A stretch of DNA of 64,000 bases from Trichobilharzia regenti (lineage: Eukaryota; Platyhelminthes; Trematoda; Strigeidida; Schistosomatidae). The notes under the pieces were generated by a model that saw nothing but the letters and a program-made list of their open reading frames with translations, was not told the DNA's origin and ran no database searches. Where the stretch lies: positions 34,875,312 to 34,939,311 of the forward strand of contig OX235267.1 of the NCBI GenBank assembly GCA_944472135.2, given 5' to 3'. The position numbers and the translations under genes were made by a program. Below are positions 30,511 to 41,269 of this stretch, one piece after another. Each line of letters begins with the position of its first letter. Position 1 is the first letter of the stretch.

Positions 30511-31023
30511 TTAAGGAGAATTGAGCTTTTTTTGCTTATTGATAATTTTGAACGACTTTTCAACATCCACGTCATGACCCATGTCGAGGAGATGCCTGGC
30601 GATGGCACTGTTTAAAGCATTTGTTCCCTTCAGATGTAAGCCTTTTGGTACATGTTCAGAAAGTCGTAGATATGCACTTCTTTCTGTCCTTCCAATGTAA
30701 CTGCTCCCGCAGATACATGTAAATTTGTGTATACAGTTGGAGTTAACATGAGAAGGATATCTATCGATTTTTGATTGCACCAAAGAGCAAGTTGTTCGAT
30801 AGACAGGAACGAGCTTAGCAGCAGGATAGGTTATGGCTAGTGGTGTACTCAGCCTTCTGTTGATCATCGCTGCAATGTTTTCACCTTTATAATCAAGCTG
30901 AACGTAGACTGGCTTTTTTCCCACTGTGATTTGTTTTACGTTTGTGACTTCACATCTTCCATAGTCGTTGATGAACCTTTGAGGGTACCCATTGCTCTTC
31001 AATTTTTTTTTCAAGGAACTCAA
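30511..31023 (-). pseudogene. Penelope-like ORF fragment: linker and GIY-YIG endonuclease
   Basis: A 170-codon open frame. The first half (NGYPQRFINDYGRCEVTN, KKPVYVQLDYKGENIAAMIN) is the RT-to-endonuclease linker; the second half has a Cys pair (CICGSSYIG), then the GIY-YIG core SSYIGRTERSAYLRLSEH, and a C-terminal HLLDMGHDVD block usual for these enzymes. Family endonucleases nick the target for retrotransposition. It lacks a linked RT frame, so it is a fragment. The second-unit copy is at 43356-43877. Confidence 0.85.
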
Positions 31024-31292
31024 ATTCCTCCTCGAGTTTCTCTATAGGGCATATTCTCCTCTCTCTATAGTACAGAGTCTTGACTAGACCACGTTTAAAG
31101 CTATTTGGACAAAAGCTATTAAAATTATAAGTATTATCCTTTCCAAGTAGGCTTTCGATAAGTTGACTTTTGAAGACTACCGTCTTCTAGGCGTTCCATG
31201 GCAATGTCGAGGAAGTAAAACTTTCCGTCACTTTCATGTTCCACAGTGAACTCATTGTTTGTGTGTGCATCATTGAATAATCTTAGTAAGTG

Positions 31293-31517
31293 TTAAGCAT
31301 TACTTTCATTTTTGCACACTATAAATGTGTCATCAACATATCTACAGTAAGAAGATGTTTCGTCGATTACATGCTTCACCTTTGTTCTTTTAAGGTTTGA
31401 CATAAATATATCTGCTAAAACAGGGCTAAGTGGACTGCCCATAGCTACATCATCTATTTGGCGGTAAATATTGTTGTCGAATTGGAATATTGAATACTTC
31501 AATGTGAAAACTTGCAT
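31293..31517 (-). pseudogene. Penelope-like reverse transcriptase fragment
   Basis: 74 codons with DDVAMGSPLSPVLADIFMS and CRYVDDTFIVCKN, covering RT motifs B and C. The catalytic YVDD is kept. A premature stop ends it where the second-unit copy (44008-44391) stays open for 127 codons. Confidence 0.85.
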
Positions 31518-31560
31518 ATACAGGTTAGGGAATTGAGTTCAAATTTAGAGTAGTCTAGGT

Positions 31561-32400
31561 GGTCATCCGGAACAGGTAATTGAAGGACAAATAATTAAGA
31601 TTGTCTTCTGCAGTTGTGTTCTTGTCACAATGTGTTTCAAATCAGTAGCAACATTCGTTAGCTTATGTCATACCCTTCTCTGATGGTCCAGCTTCTTAGA
31701 CTCAAAATGGTTACATTACAATTTCTGTAATTTCCAAATTCCCATTTACGCATTTAAAAAAACAACAGAGTTTGCGAAGAAATATATTTCTTTTCAATTA
31801 GTTACTCATCGTTCTTTTACATCAAAATCTTTTACCAGTCAAGTGGTTATTTTAGGTAATCAGTTCTATGTATAGGAGGCGGGAGTGAAATTAAGAGGTT
31901 AAAAGTCATCAAAATAATTAACTAATAGGTGTTAGTAACAAGATATCTAAGTTTTAAAAGAGGGGTGAAAATTAATTACAGAATTAAAGATAATTTGATT
32001 CTTTGCCTTTAGCAACAAGCTATTACATAATCAAGAAATTTGTAAAATAGCAATGATGACTAAGAAGAATAGGATGACTCAGAACAGTTTTCGTGGAATA
32101 CAAACAAGTTAATAGAATTAAGTAGAATTGTTAAAATTAACAAAGTCAAAAGATAGTTACAAGATGAGGGGAAAAGACAGTTTTTTTAAACACAATATAT
32201 ATTGTGTACTTGGCCATGAGAAAGAAAGGAGCTGTACTTATTTCTTTTGAGCACACAGATTTGGCTTGCTTAGATGAATTCCGATTACCTCTGTTGTATA
32301 TAAAAGTCGTACTCGTGGACCATGCAAGAGGTTGAGTGATATACGATTATAATTTCTACCGATGGCTTGTTCGTATACGGAACTACCTCTCTGTCATAAC
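31561..32400 (-). mobile_element. Second Penelope-like remnant (terminus and endonuclease end)
   Basis: 32225-32300 (TTGAGCACACAGATTTGGCT, TGCTTAGATGAATTCCGATT, CCTCTGTTG) is homologous to 55833-55885 (the C-terminal endonuclease end). 31790-32160 has the AAAGTCATCAAAAT and AATTAACAAAGTC blocks seen at 57955-57980. Decayed. Confidence 0.5.
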
Positions 32401-33140
32401 TACCTGTCTGTAGCTGTATGCACTTGGTTTTTTTGCGTTCTAGTGATTATGACATTAGAATGTCGTCACTAGATATCAAGCTAATCTAGTTTCAAGACTG
32501 GCTACTGATTCATCAGGATGTACCCAGAAATACTTAAAAGATGTCGTTAAACGTAAATCGACTTTGTTACTTTAAGGAGTGTCCTATTATCAGATACCTG
32601 TAGTTTGCGTCAGTAAATTTAACCGTCGATTAAGAAAACACCATTGGACTAAGGTGTAAGAAACAGTTGGAATTTAAGTCGCCAGCAGACATGATCTAAG
32701 TAAAACTCTCTGTGGCACATATTGACATACTAGTCAACAGCTTTTGATGATGCTGAAAACTGTGGAACACTATTGAATACTCTTTAGCTGATCAATAGAG
32801 TCATTGTTTTATTCCGTAATGCCTAGTGCATCGTAGTCAGTCAACAACATCGTGCCATTAAAAAATTGATGTGTTTCAATGCTCCGAAATGTTTTCTTCA
32901 TCGTAAATTATTTTAGGTAAAGGATTTCTCTCATATGTCTGAAAATCAGTAGATGTATTAGGCTGTTATTACATATCACATATTTTGAAAAGTACGTGAA
33001 AACGTAATTGGAGAGAGCAGATTGTGTAAGTAGACCACCTGCCAGTTGTCCAAGTACTGTTATATATTTGATAAGACGAACAGGAAAAATTAAAAAGGAG
33101 GAAATTACTATTTCCCCTTCCCGGCCCACCGGCCCTTAAG
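32401..33140. other. Intron sequence, nothing recognised
   Basis: AT-rich intron. From 33090 to 33163 unit 1 has a 73-bp segment bounded by CAG repeats that is missing from unit 2 near 45958. Confidence 0.35.
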
Positions 33141-33159
33141 TTGTCTTTTTTGCCGTTTC

Positions 33160-33660
33160 CAGCTATTGTATCTTCAAGTGTTGATCTTGATCGCGATCAT
33201 GAATTAACTCCAGTTGGAGAATCATTTAAAACTAAAGTGTACTGGACAGGTGTTTCGTGCTTGTTTGATGCTTTACTGTGCCGTGATTTGAGGATAAATC
33301 CTCCTTTTACTAAAGATTTCCGTAGGGAGGCACAATATAGTAAGTCTTATCTCATGATCACCGGAGTCCACCAAGTTGGGCTTAAGAACACATATTCGTC
33401 GAAGACACTGCCTGGTGGTCGCACTATTTATGTAGCGAATTGGCAGGAGTTATAATGTATTGGTCATTTGGCTCCGTCCCAGTATTTGAACAGTCAATGG
33501 GCTGGCTTAGTAACTTTAAGATCCTGGGTTCGATAGTGGTCGGCGTTGTAGGTGAGCACCACTGAGGAGTTCCGGACTAGGATGAAACATCCCTCAAGTA
33601 CTCCATGGTTTTGATTGGTCCAATGGTTTTCTAACTGAAGTCAGTTCGTGATCAAGGTTA
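33160..33660. repeat. Subfamily-2 SINE pieces in opposite orientations
   Basis: 33190-33290 is a diverged minus-strand 3' end (GTTGGAGAATCATTTAAAAC, GTGTACTGGACAGGTGTTTC). 33470-33655 is a plus-strand copy (GTCCTGGGTTCGATACTGGTC in unit 2; GACTAGGATGAAACA; TTCTAACTGAAGTCAGTTCG). The open frame at 33141-33455 is therefore repeat-derived, not a gene. Confidence 0.6.
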
Positions 33661-34051
33661 TGGTGTCTTTTTGATATGGTGATCGATGTCCAGTCTGGAA
33701 ATGAACCAATCATTTGTCTCATAGATCATCAGTAGACAGATAACCAATGTATTATCTTTTCTGACATTCTTTGTTCCCTATATGTATATTATTGTTTCCT
33801 TTCATAAATATACTCTCTGTCACGCCTTTTAAATGACAGCAAAATGTGAAAACGCTACGGAATATTTAAGCATCTATTGGCTAAGTTACTGTACTAGCAG
33901 AGATAGATATCAAATCATGAGAAACTATATAAGTACAAGAAAGTGAACACACACAAAACTACTGTAATGCTTTCCACGTGAATCAATGAATGTGAATGCA
34001 GTTATAATGTTTATTATCTTTTGTATTTTTTTTATTCCTTTCTTTTACTAG
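33661..34051. other. Intron sequence upstream of exon B
   Basis: No gene. A T-rich tract directly precedes the exon B acceptor. Confidence 0.4.
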
Positions 34052-34150
34052 TTTTGTACATATTGGTGAAGAATTCTGTGAATGCCCAGCCAACGAATTA
34101 CTGGAAGCTTTAAGAATATCAATACAAAAGTATTTCAAAGATTTCCACAG
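34052..34150 (+). CDS. VPS50: Syndetin exon B (unit 1)
   Basis: Acceptor TTTTACTAG and donor GTAAAT bound 99 bp, phase 2 in and phase 2 out. With the CA of exon A it reads H-FVHIGEEFCECPANELLEAL then RISIQKYFKDFH and half of an Arg codon. The vertebrate match is [20 protein letters not shown] then QSVNYFKNYHR. The natural next exon is 60520. Joining instead to the second exon A (39382) gives SRKAPLNPLS and a stop. The unit 2 copy (46850-46948) looks identical at every base. Confidence 0.94.
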
Positions 34151-34795
34151 GTAAATCAATGAGTCTAATAAATCAGTTAATTCTTTTTTTTGTCTTTTTG
34201 TTTTCCGTGTCCACTACAAGAGCCTTTTTATTGATGTCTTTTTTCCTGTTACACCCGTTTTTATTGATTTTGTGTCTTCTTGTGTATTATTTTTTTTTCA
34301 CTAACAAGACTATTAAATGTCATGTGATCTCGACTGATTTACTTTTGAGGATGAAATTTACTCACCCTCTTAGATATTTTTCACAAGGAAATTCATCTGT
34401 TTTCAGTTAGAATTTACAAGGCTTAAAAGACGACCAGGCTTTCTTGGTTTTTCAACTCCTTCTAAATGTGGTTATCAGTTAAGTTTTTTTATTAGGAAAT
34501 AAGTTTGATTTTGAGCACTATTATTAAAGCGTGGGTGGGGTTCCTAACATAATTCTCATTCGAGGTATCAGTTGGGTGGATCTTCCCTGCGGGATATTTA
34601 TTCTATACTCCATGGAATATGAAATGACCAGTAGGAGATGTGGTCCCTTTGACTGAGGTTGTCGTACATTCCAATTCGACAAGAGTTGGAAATCTTACGT
34701 CATTATATCCTAGTCAGTTGATTGACTAATTGATTGCTTTATTAATAGCCTTCTGGTCGATATAAGTTTAACAGTCCTGAGGTAGATCACTTACA
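34151..34795. other. Intron sequence, nothing recognised
   Basis: T-rich intron with about 2% difference from 46949-47590. No gene. Confidence 0.35.
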
Positions 34796-34799
34796 GTAT

Positions 34800-35015
34800 C
34801 AGAAATAGTATCAGTACGTATTCCGGAGTTTGATTTCTGGCGGATGCACTCCTTAAACTCTCTTAGCCGTTAGTAAATCCGATGAAGAGGGAAGGTTAGG
34901 CGTAAGACTAGCAACGCAACTCCGTAAAACGTATACCGCTGCTACTACTACTACTGGAACTTCAGAGCTGAAGCTTGAAGGCCTATTTTCCATTGGAAAC
35001 GTAAAGGAATAATAA
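34800..35015 (+). repeat. tRNA-Gly-like SINE (family S3), head decayed
   Basis: GGAGTTTGATTTCTGGCGGA is a damaged T-arm. The body AGGTTAGGCGTAAGACTAGC and tail TGAAGGCCTATTTTCCATTG follow, ending in an AATAATAAAAAT stretch like RTE tails. Confidence 0.7.
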
Positions 35016-35039
35016 AAATACGATAAGAGTATCAGAAAA

Positions 35040-35700
35040 AATGACTGTTCATTTCCTAGATGCTGTTAATTCATGGAAATTACTTCGCCAGAAACAAAAG
35101 AAGACGCAGTTGTGAAGAAAATTTTCTTTCTGACGACTCATCTTTCAGAGCTGCACAATTGCATTCCTACTTAACGAAGAATTCATACAAACAGTCGGAT
35201 ACTGTGACAAGGTGTCGCCTTAAAGATACGTTTGATTTTATCAAATCATTAAAAGATGTCAGTCTGTTTGAACAATAAATACTTTTTCTGGATGTTACTT
35301 CCCTGTTCACAGGTGCCTCCTCAACGTAGGCCTCATATGTGACTACATCAAATCCATCAACTTAGAAATTCCTCTTTCCACAAACTACTTGAACGAATTG
35401 CTTCTTAGGCGTACCTTCAAAGAATCATGCTACACACAGAAAACGGTGTGGTTTATAGGGTCTCCTCTGGGTCCACTCTCAGTTGACTGTTTCATGCCGA
35501 GTCTTGAAGACAAAATCTTCTCCATTATTTCAGGCCAACTGATTAGTTCCAACTGCTTTGACACATTTAACTCTTTGAGTTGGACTTGTCTAAATAATAG
35601 AGTGCTAATGACTAAAGAGGTGAACTATCGTTTAGCATATAAATCACTTTCCATCTATTATAAACAGTTCTCATTTCTGAATCATTGAATGTTAACATGC
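35040..35700 (+). mobile_element. Penelope-like reverse transcriptase fragment, decayed
   Basis: Frame pieces read HSYLTKNSYKQSDTVTRC, LKDTFDFIKSLKDVSLFEQ, then LFLDVTSLFTG, CDYIKSINLEIPLSTNYLNE, LLLRRTFKES and a damaged IGSPLGPLSVDCFM. These are RT palm motifs A to B of Penelope-like elements. Several frameshifts, and motif C is lost. Confidence 0.8.
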
Positions 35701-35804
35701 TGTGGACTACCGTTAGACAATCATAACTTATCTGTAGGAGTTACACCATTTGTCAGTAACTTTATGAATTAGGACTCTGTTTTGATCTGGTCACCTCTTT
35801 TTTT

Positions 35805-36035
35805 CATCCCAGTGCGTTCTGAGTGGAACATTGGGCTTCAAGTGTGAGCTTTAAAGTTTCAGCAGCGGTGGTGTTATTTTTTTACCGGTTGTCTTCGATA
35901 ACCTCATGGTCAACCTTACCTTGCCTCTTTAACCGAGTTTGCTACCGGCTACCGGAATCGAACCTGGACCGTGTATGTGTTCGGCGAATGTTTTACCACT
36001 GAACCGTTGACGCACTGGTTACCTCTTACTGTTTT
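35805..36035 (-). repeat. tRNA-Gly-like SINE (family S3)
   Basis: Complement: tail CAGTGCGTTCTGAGTGGAAC then ATTGGGCTTCAAG, body CAGCAGCGGTGGTGTTAT, head CCGGAATCGAACCTGGACC and TTTTACCACTGAACCG. The tail again resembles the RTE end. Confidence 0.8.
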
Positions 36036-36534
36036 TCAACTTAATATTACTTCGATTTAATATTATTCATCGAAGAATAAGGCGGCTTACATACCTAGTA
36101 CATGTCCTAGGCACTTCAATTGAGGAGTTGACCTTTAAACAGTATGTGTATAGGTCCTTTGATATGCATCCGAATAACAAAGCTGTGTCATGGATGACGC
36201 AAGTGTTGGCGAATGTCACAAAAGCTTTCTATATCCCCTCTGAGACTTTCTCATCAAGCAGTCTATTAGAATTCCTAAACTTTGCAAATAAGTATTTTGA
36301 CGTCAGTAAACATCTGTGTGTTTTGAATTCTTCCGAAAAAATAAAATTTCAATAAGCAGATCTTTGTTCAAACCCTTTTACTTAATAAACCTACACAATT
36401 GATAAGTATTACCTCTTACTGGATACTGGTTGGTAACTAGTATCATGTGCAAACTTAATTCTTTCAGTCAAGTTTGCAATGTGGTCGTCATGCTACTTGA
36501 ATTTCCATCACAATGTACTCTGAACTGTTCTTAA
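36036..36534. other. Intron sequence with a short conserved-looking frame
   Basis: The frame 36128-36355 (FDMHPNNKAVSWMTQVLANV then TKAFYIPSETFSSSSLLEFL) is protein-like but not recognised; the identical copy is at 48922-49149. It lies between retroelement pieces. Near-identity of the two units starts here. Confidence 0.35.
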
Positions 36535-36835
36535 TAGATGGTTGGAGGCAATCGGCAGGCATCCTTACCAAATCTAGGTTTCTTGCTTGCATCAGAAGAA
36601 AGGACTAAATGCATGTTACTACTTACTAACTAATGTCCTATCAAAGTGGCCAATACAATCCTACAGTAGGTTGGTCGTGAGCCCAAATAGTTCAGTGTTA
36701 ACGTCTCTCACTGCAACACTGGGTGACACAGGTGAAAATCCTTGAAGATTGCAGGTATGCTCTGCTGACGAGTGGCACTGAGCATGAAACCTAGGTCAAA
36801 GAATTCCTACCGACGGCCTTCAACCAAGTAATAAT
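36535..36835. repeat. Fold-back SINE-like repeat (family S5)
   Basis: GATGGTTGGAGGCAATCGGC at the left, inverted at the right (CCTACCGACGGCCTTCAACC), with the CAGTGTTAACGTCTCTCACT promoter-like middle. Confidence 0.7.
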
Positions 36836-38079
36836 AAATATTATCTCTGGCTGTTACCTTTGACGTGTATTTTACTTTCGTCAATTGCCATGACTCTACT
36901 TCATCGTTGCAAGGACCTATAACCATCTTTAAGCTAAGGCAGTTTCCATTCGTCTGCATATTTTACAGCCCGTTGCAATTACTATCTCTTCAGTGATAGT
37001 TTTAAGTGATGTCTGTAGGCTATCAACTGCGTTCACTGATGGTTTTAGCTGGACAGGTTACTTTCACAAGGGTGCAGAAACCCTCGATGTTTATTTATAT
37101 TACATCATGACTTTATTTTTTCACAAGATATCATATTAGGTCGTATGTTATTTACAAAGACTTAATTTACTTCTCTAAAATGTATATCATTATATTCTTA
37201 TTCATTTGTTTGTTTGTTTGTTTCAAACTAACAATCTGTACTGTATACTACAGTGAATTTAAACGTTTTGCTCATCACGTCGTTAGTGTGTGCGTTCAAG
37301 TATTGATTTGTTCAAGTTATCAATATGTCATCTGTATATGTACATATTCACAATTAAAATCATAAAGTATTAATGGTAGTAGAAGTTTGAAAATCATGTT
37401 CAGTCTGAATATATGTAAGACTATTCTGCATTTGTTACCACCTGTCCTAGTAAAAATCTATTCTCTGCACCAGTCTGTTCTTGTTTACGTACTATTCTTT
37501 TCATCTGGTTTTCATTTTCCAAATTGTCGTTTGTTTATCTGCTTATCAGTTAATTATAAGCGCTTCTTTTCAATGTGTATAAGTTGTGTGTATATAAATG
37601 TGTGTATTTGTGGAACATATGTTTATGTATCCATTCATTCATTGTACTGTACTTATTTTTAGTTTACATTTCTTTTGTCCTGTCTTCTTCTCAAAATAAG
37701 TTTGACCAATCACATTGTTGAATAGGTAGGTACAATATAAGGTCGTGTGAAAACTTGTTGAAGATTAGTTAGTGGGCAACATTATTATTATTATTATCTT
37801 CAATTGTTGATATGACCAAAAAGAACATCATACGCCTGTATCGATACTTATTTGTCCGCCTATCATGATTTAAAGTATACTTGATAAAAATTATTGAGCA
37901 TTAGATTAATGGCACAATAACGAAATAATGCCATTGGTTGTATAACTGTTTCCTTTTCTCCTGCGAATCACAGATATTCGTGCATTGGATATTGAGCAGG
38001 TAAGTGATTGGCTAATAATGATCAACAAACAGTCTTGCTGTTGCCCTAGGGATAGAATGACATACATTTGTTATTTGGA
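36836..38079. other. Intron sequence, no supported gene
   Basis: Holds GTTT-repeats near 37205-37225 and an ATT run at 37781-37795. A 26-nt segment 37974-37999 has perfect splice signals (CACAG before, GTAAGT after) but contains an in-frame stop if joined to exon B, so it is not called an exon. Confidence 0.35.
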
Positions 38080-38358
38080 GGGTTGCAAGCAAGCGGCAGG
38101 AGAAGCCCAAATAGCTAGCTCAATGGCAATGTCTCTGATTGTACCACTGGGTGACTGGGACATGGCTCCCTTCAAGACTGTGGATACCTCTTGCTGACAG
38201 GGGCCAACAAGCACGAAATTTAAGTCGGAGGATTCCTGCCGATTGCCTTCAACTATCTAGCAACATTTCAGAGTCCACAACGATGGTGTGCCGCCTAGCT
38301 TCGTGGTCACATTTCACAATGTATACTGATAGAATTCAGTTTGCAGCACACGAAGGAT
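38080..38358. repeat. Fold-back SINE-like repeat (family S5) at the unit 1 right edge
   Basis: GAGGGTTGCAAGCAAGCGGC to ACTGATAGAATTCAGTTTGC matches 20765-21260. The unit 1 copy stops at ACACGAAGGAT and changes to the spacer SINE; the unit 2 copy (50874-51151) goes on to different flank. Confidence 0.7.
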
Positions 38359-38721
38359 GTGACTAGCTACAGGACGAAGAAGTTGCCTAAATTTCTAATG
38401 AGAAGTCATGACCAGTGGCGTCCACCGATTCGGGAGTGAGGACAGAATAAATACTCCTCGATGACATTGGCTGGTGTCAGTAGCGCGAAAAAATCACAAA
38501 CTGCTAGGTTGAAGTGATAATTTATGGTCTGACCATTGAGTCGGGTTTCAGTGGTTGAGTGGTCTATAAGCTTGCCTTGTAAAAGGAAGGTCAGGTAAGT
38601 GCTTATTACCCGTGTTATTCCCAACTAGGATGAAACACTACCCAGTACTCCTTTGTTTTTCAATGGTTCTCTCACTATAATATCAATCTATGGTCAAACT
38701 TGTAACGTAGATCAATTGGTC
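38359..38721 (+). repeat. Subfamily-2 SINE forming the spacer between the duplicated units
   Basis: The start (GTGACTAGCTACAGG, GAGAAGTCATGACCAGTG) matches the spacer of the dimer at 16945-17005. The body CAGTGGTTGAGTGGTC, GCTTGCCTTGTAA and the end AACTAGGATGAAACACTACC, CAGTACTCC match its arms. It fills the whole junction, so it is the longest copy here, about 350 bp. The hammerhead core is lost. Confidence 0.75.
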
Positions 38722-39046
38722 AAGCGCGATAACAATTATTACATCAAAGTTATTCGAGTAATCAAATGGGAAAAAGGTGGAATCTTAAATTATTTATTAT
38801 AATAGTTAGAACTAAGTTACTGGAGGAGATTTTCAGCTACCAGGCTATAAATTATATTCTTGTTTTAGAGCTGATAATACTATCCAGCTTCCCAAATTGA
38901 AATAGAAAAAAAGCGGGACTTGAACCGGGATTCTGTCGGCCGACAATAAGGCATATCTCCAGCTATCATAAAGGAATTGTTCAGTTTGCTTTTTTTCAAA
39001 TGTGAATTCCAACTAATAGCGCGAAAATTATGGTCAACTGAGCAAA

Positions 39047-39212
39047 TACCATCATTTGTAGCTGGTTTTCTTTGGTGATTAGTCTCTTAGACAGCATGGG
39101 AACCCTGTGACTCATTGGAAATGCAGGTCCCTGCAGCCGACTGCACCCAAAATTGTAAGAAATACGCATCTGAGACTTGGCTAGTAGTCATCACCACTAA
39201 TCAAATCAAAGA
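39047..39212 (+). repeat. Degenerate hammerhead SINE (unit 2 copy)
   Basis: Same as 26280-26440 with minor changes (AATACGCATC for AATGCGCATC). Core lost. Confidence 0.6.
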
Positions 39213-39381
39213 TACAAGATGGCAAATACAACAAAGTATAATGAGTGTGAGTGGAAATGGTACTGGAGTGTAAATTTGAGCTAACAAATAGTAATGCATA
39301 GATTTTGTCACAAAATAAAATAACATATTCATTTTGAGTTAATGTCTTTTATTGTAATTCTTCTTCTTCTTTTTATTTCAG

Positions 39382-39794
39382 TCGAAAAGCGCCTCTAAAT
39401 CCCCTCAGTTGAACTGTAATCCATTTTCCTCGGACACTTTACTCATGAAATCAAAGCAGCATAAAACTAAATTAAAAGATGGTGAAATAGACAGTAATAT
39501 TAGTAATAATAGTAATAATAATATGACCACGGGTGATAATGACTCTGCAATTGTTATTACTGATCGAAACAGTCCTTTATCAAAATCGTCAAGTGTAACC
39601 AATGATGATCATGGATGTGATCCTGAATTGGCTAGACAGTGGCATGATTATGTCGCGTGTAAACTGGATTCCGGTCGATCACGTATTTGGTCTGAAATAA
39701 TCTCACGTATTGAACCGATTCTTAGTGTTGTTGGTTTAGTTGCTAGAGATATGACATTTGATCAAATTGCATCATTGTTAACTACTGTAAATCA
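39382..39794 (+). CDS. VPS50: Syndetin exon A' (unit 2)
   Basis: 413 bp with the same splice signals and phases as 26610-27013. It differs by four substitutions, three of them synonymous and one Thr to Ile, and by a 9-bp insertion that adds Asn/Ser to an Asn-rich run (SNISNNSNNNMTT). The frame is intact and no stop is gained, so it can substitute for exon A. An upstream exon (25109) can join to either copy in phase 0. Confidence 0.92.
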
Positions 39795-39924
39795 GTAAGT
39801 AGTATGAATATTTGGTAAATTTGCTTTTGGTGTTTTTACTTTCTCCAGATATTTTGCTTAGATTGTTACCGCAATTATGTGATTAATCTTGCCTTGATGA
39901 AGTATTATGCGATTTGACTAACAC

Positions 39925-41135
39925 AGTAGTTCGATTATGGATAAAATTTTATTTTGATAAAGTCACACAGCAATATTTACTGATGACCACGTTTCGAGAA
40001 CAATTTATTGCTACTGATATAATCATATCAAGGTACTCACCTACCTTTCTTGCTTCGTTTATGTACATGAGTAAAGATTGATTAGAAGCGTTGGTGTTAA
40101 ATAACTATCCCATAAAATTCATTAGGAAGATCATAAAAGGTCAAAAGCAAAATAAAAATAGTGGTGAAACTAGTAATCACAGTATAAATAAGAAAGAATA
40201 TAGAGCATCTATAGTCCTAGCATATAAGTAGGGGACATCTGAGATCCTCCGAAGTAGGATTCTCAATAAAGCAGGAATTAGGGTGGCATTCACACCTACA
40301 AACTCACTCAGGTAAGACAGGCTGTGTAGGTTAAAGCAGCCTGTCGGCCCAATTAGACAAAATAATATAATTTATAAAATACCTTGCGATAACTGTTAGT
40401 TAAGTCGACTACATAGGTCAAACTAGTAGATCGGGCGTAGTCAGGTTATCGGAACATAACAATTTGGCTAAGGTTAGAATGGTTGACCCCACGTAGATAA
40501 GTAATTCAGAGGAAAAGCTCAGCAATCACACTGCATACATTAACACACAACCACACAATAGGGTGGGTGGGACAAAGTTAAAATTCTAAAGATTAATATA
40601 GGTAGGTGAATACAGAGAGAGAGAAATCGATTACTGAATCCTTGTTCATCGACTCTACACCCAACACAAGCAATAGAAGTGGCTCAATGCAAATACCACA
40701 TATATGGAAGATATTATTACCACCAGTCAAATCAGAGAATGGTAAATAGTGTTCACAGTATAGCATTCTAACAAGTTATTTATTTTACTGACAAAGCTCT
40801 AACAACACTTGTTTTAATTCTCATCATACTGTATTCTGCTGACAATATTAATATTCGTTCCGATTGTGCTTTATCTTTCATTCTGTTTCACGCGAGTCTT
40901 ATATAAATTTCATTTAAATGTCTAATCAATTTTTACTAATGCATATAAACGAGCAAGAGAGTTATGTGAGTACCTTGATATGCTTGTGAGCAGTAATAAA
41001 TTTTGCTCGAAATGTGGTCATCAGTAAATATTACTGTATAACATTTTGTGATTTTATCATAATAAATTTTATCCATAATGGCATAGTTATGCTCTACCAC
41101 AGTGTCCAAGTTTTATCCTTATAAAAATCAGTACA
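39925..41135 (+). mobile_element. Penelope-like element with inverted termini (unit 2 copy)
   Basis: Counterpart of 27130-28385. The GIY-YIG remnant starts at 40410. The GA microsatellite and a 16-bp segment near 40750 are shorter here. Confidence 0.75.
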
Positions 41136-41269
41136 GTAGTAATGAGTTGTGATCATTATAGCAAGCTTAGCAGACATACTGTGAGTGATAACATTGTCAT
41201 GCCCTGTTCACTTAAAAAAAAACACTTTCATTTGGTAATTGGTATGCGTGTGTATCATAGTTTTGGATT

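Larger units (their letters stand above)
30000..31560 (-). mobile_element. Penelope-like element, RT and endonuclease parts, with nested SINE
   Basis: Minus-strand order is reverse transcriptase (31517 to about 31190), linker, GIY-YIG endonuclease (31023-30511), then 3' region to about 30010. The RT shows AMGSPLSPVLADIFM and the catalytic YCRYVDDTF. The endonuclease shows CGSSYIGRTERSAYLRLSEH. Frameshifts and a stop near 31293 break it. An S4 SINE (30255-30455) interrupts the 3' region. Upstream RT parts are missing. Confidence 0.9.
25955..38358. repeat. Large direct duplication, unit 1 (12.4 kb)
   Basis: Aligns collinearly with 38722-51151 from AAGCGCGATAACAATTATTA to CACACGAAGGAT. It carries two syndetin exons, Penelope-like pieces, a LINE end and several SINEs. 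Differences run about 1-2% by eye until roughly 36.1 kb, then only about five differences to the end. Larger indels: a 73-bp segment present here at about 33090-33163, and about 110 bp with a TA run absent here but present at 42900-43015. Confidence 0.97.

Noticed and set aside
33141..33455. 104-codon frame that looked like an exon (SSSVDLDRDHELTPVGESFK)
   Set aside because: The DNA aligns with the complement of the subfamily-2 SINE 3' end.
37180..37662. Hydrophobic short frames resembling membrane proteins
   Set aside because: T-rich intron DNA gives Phe/Leu/Cys-rich translations by chance; no start, splice or family evidence.
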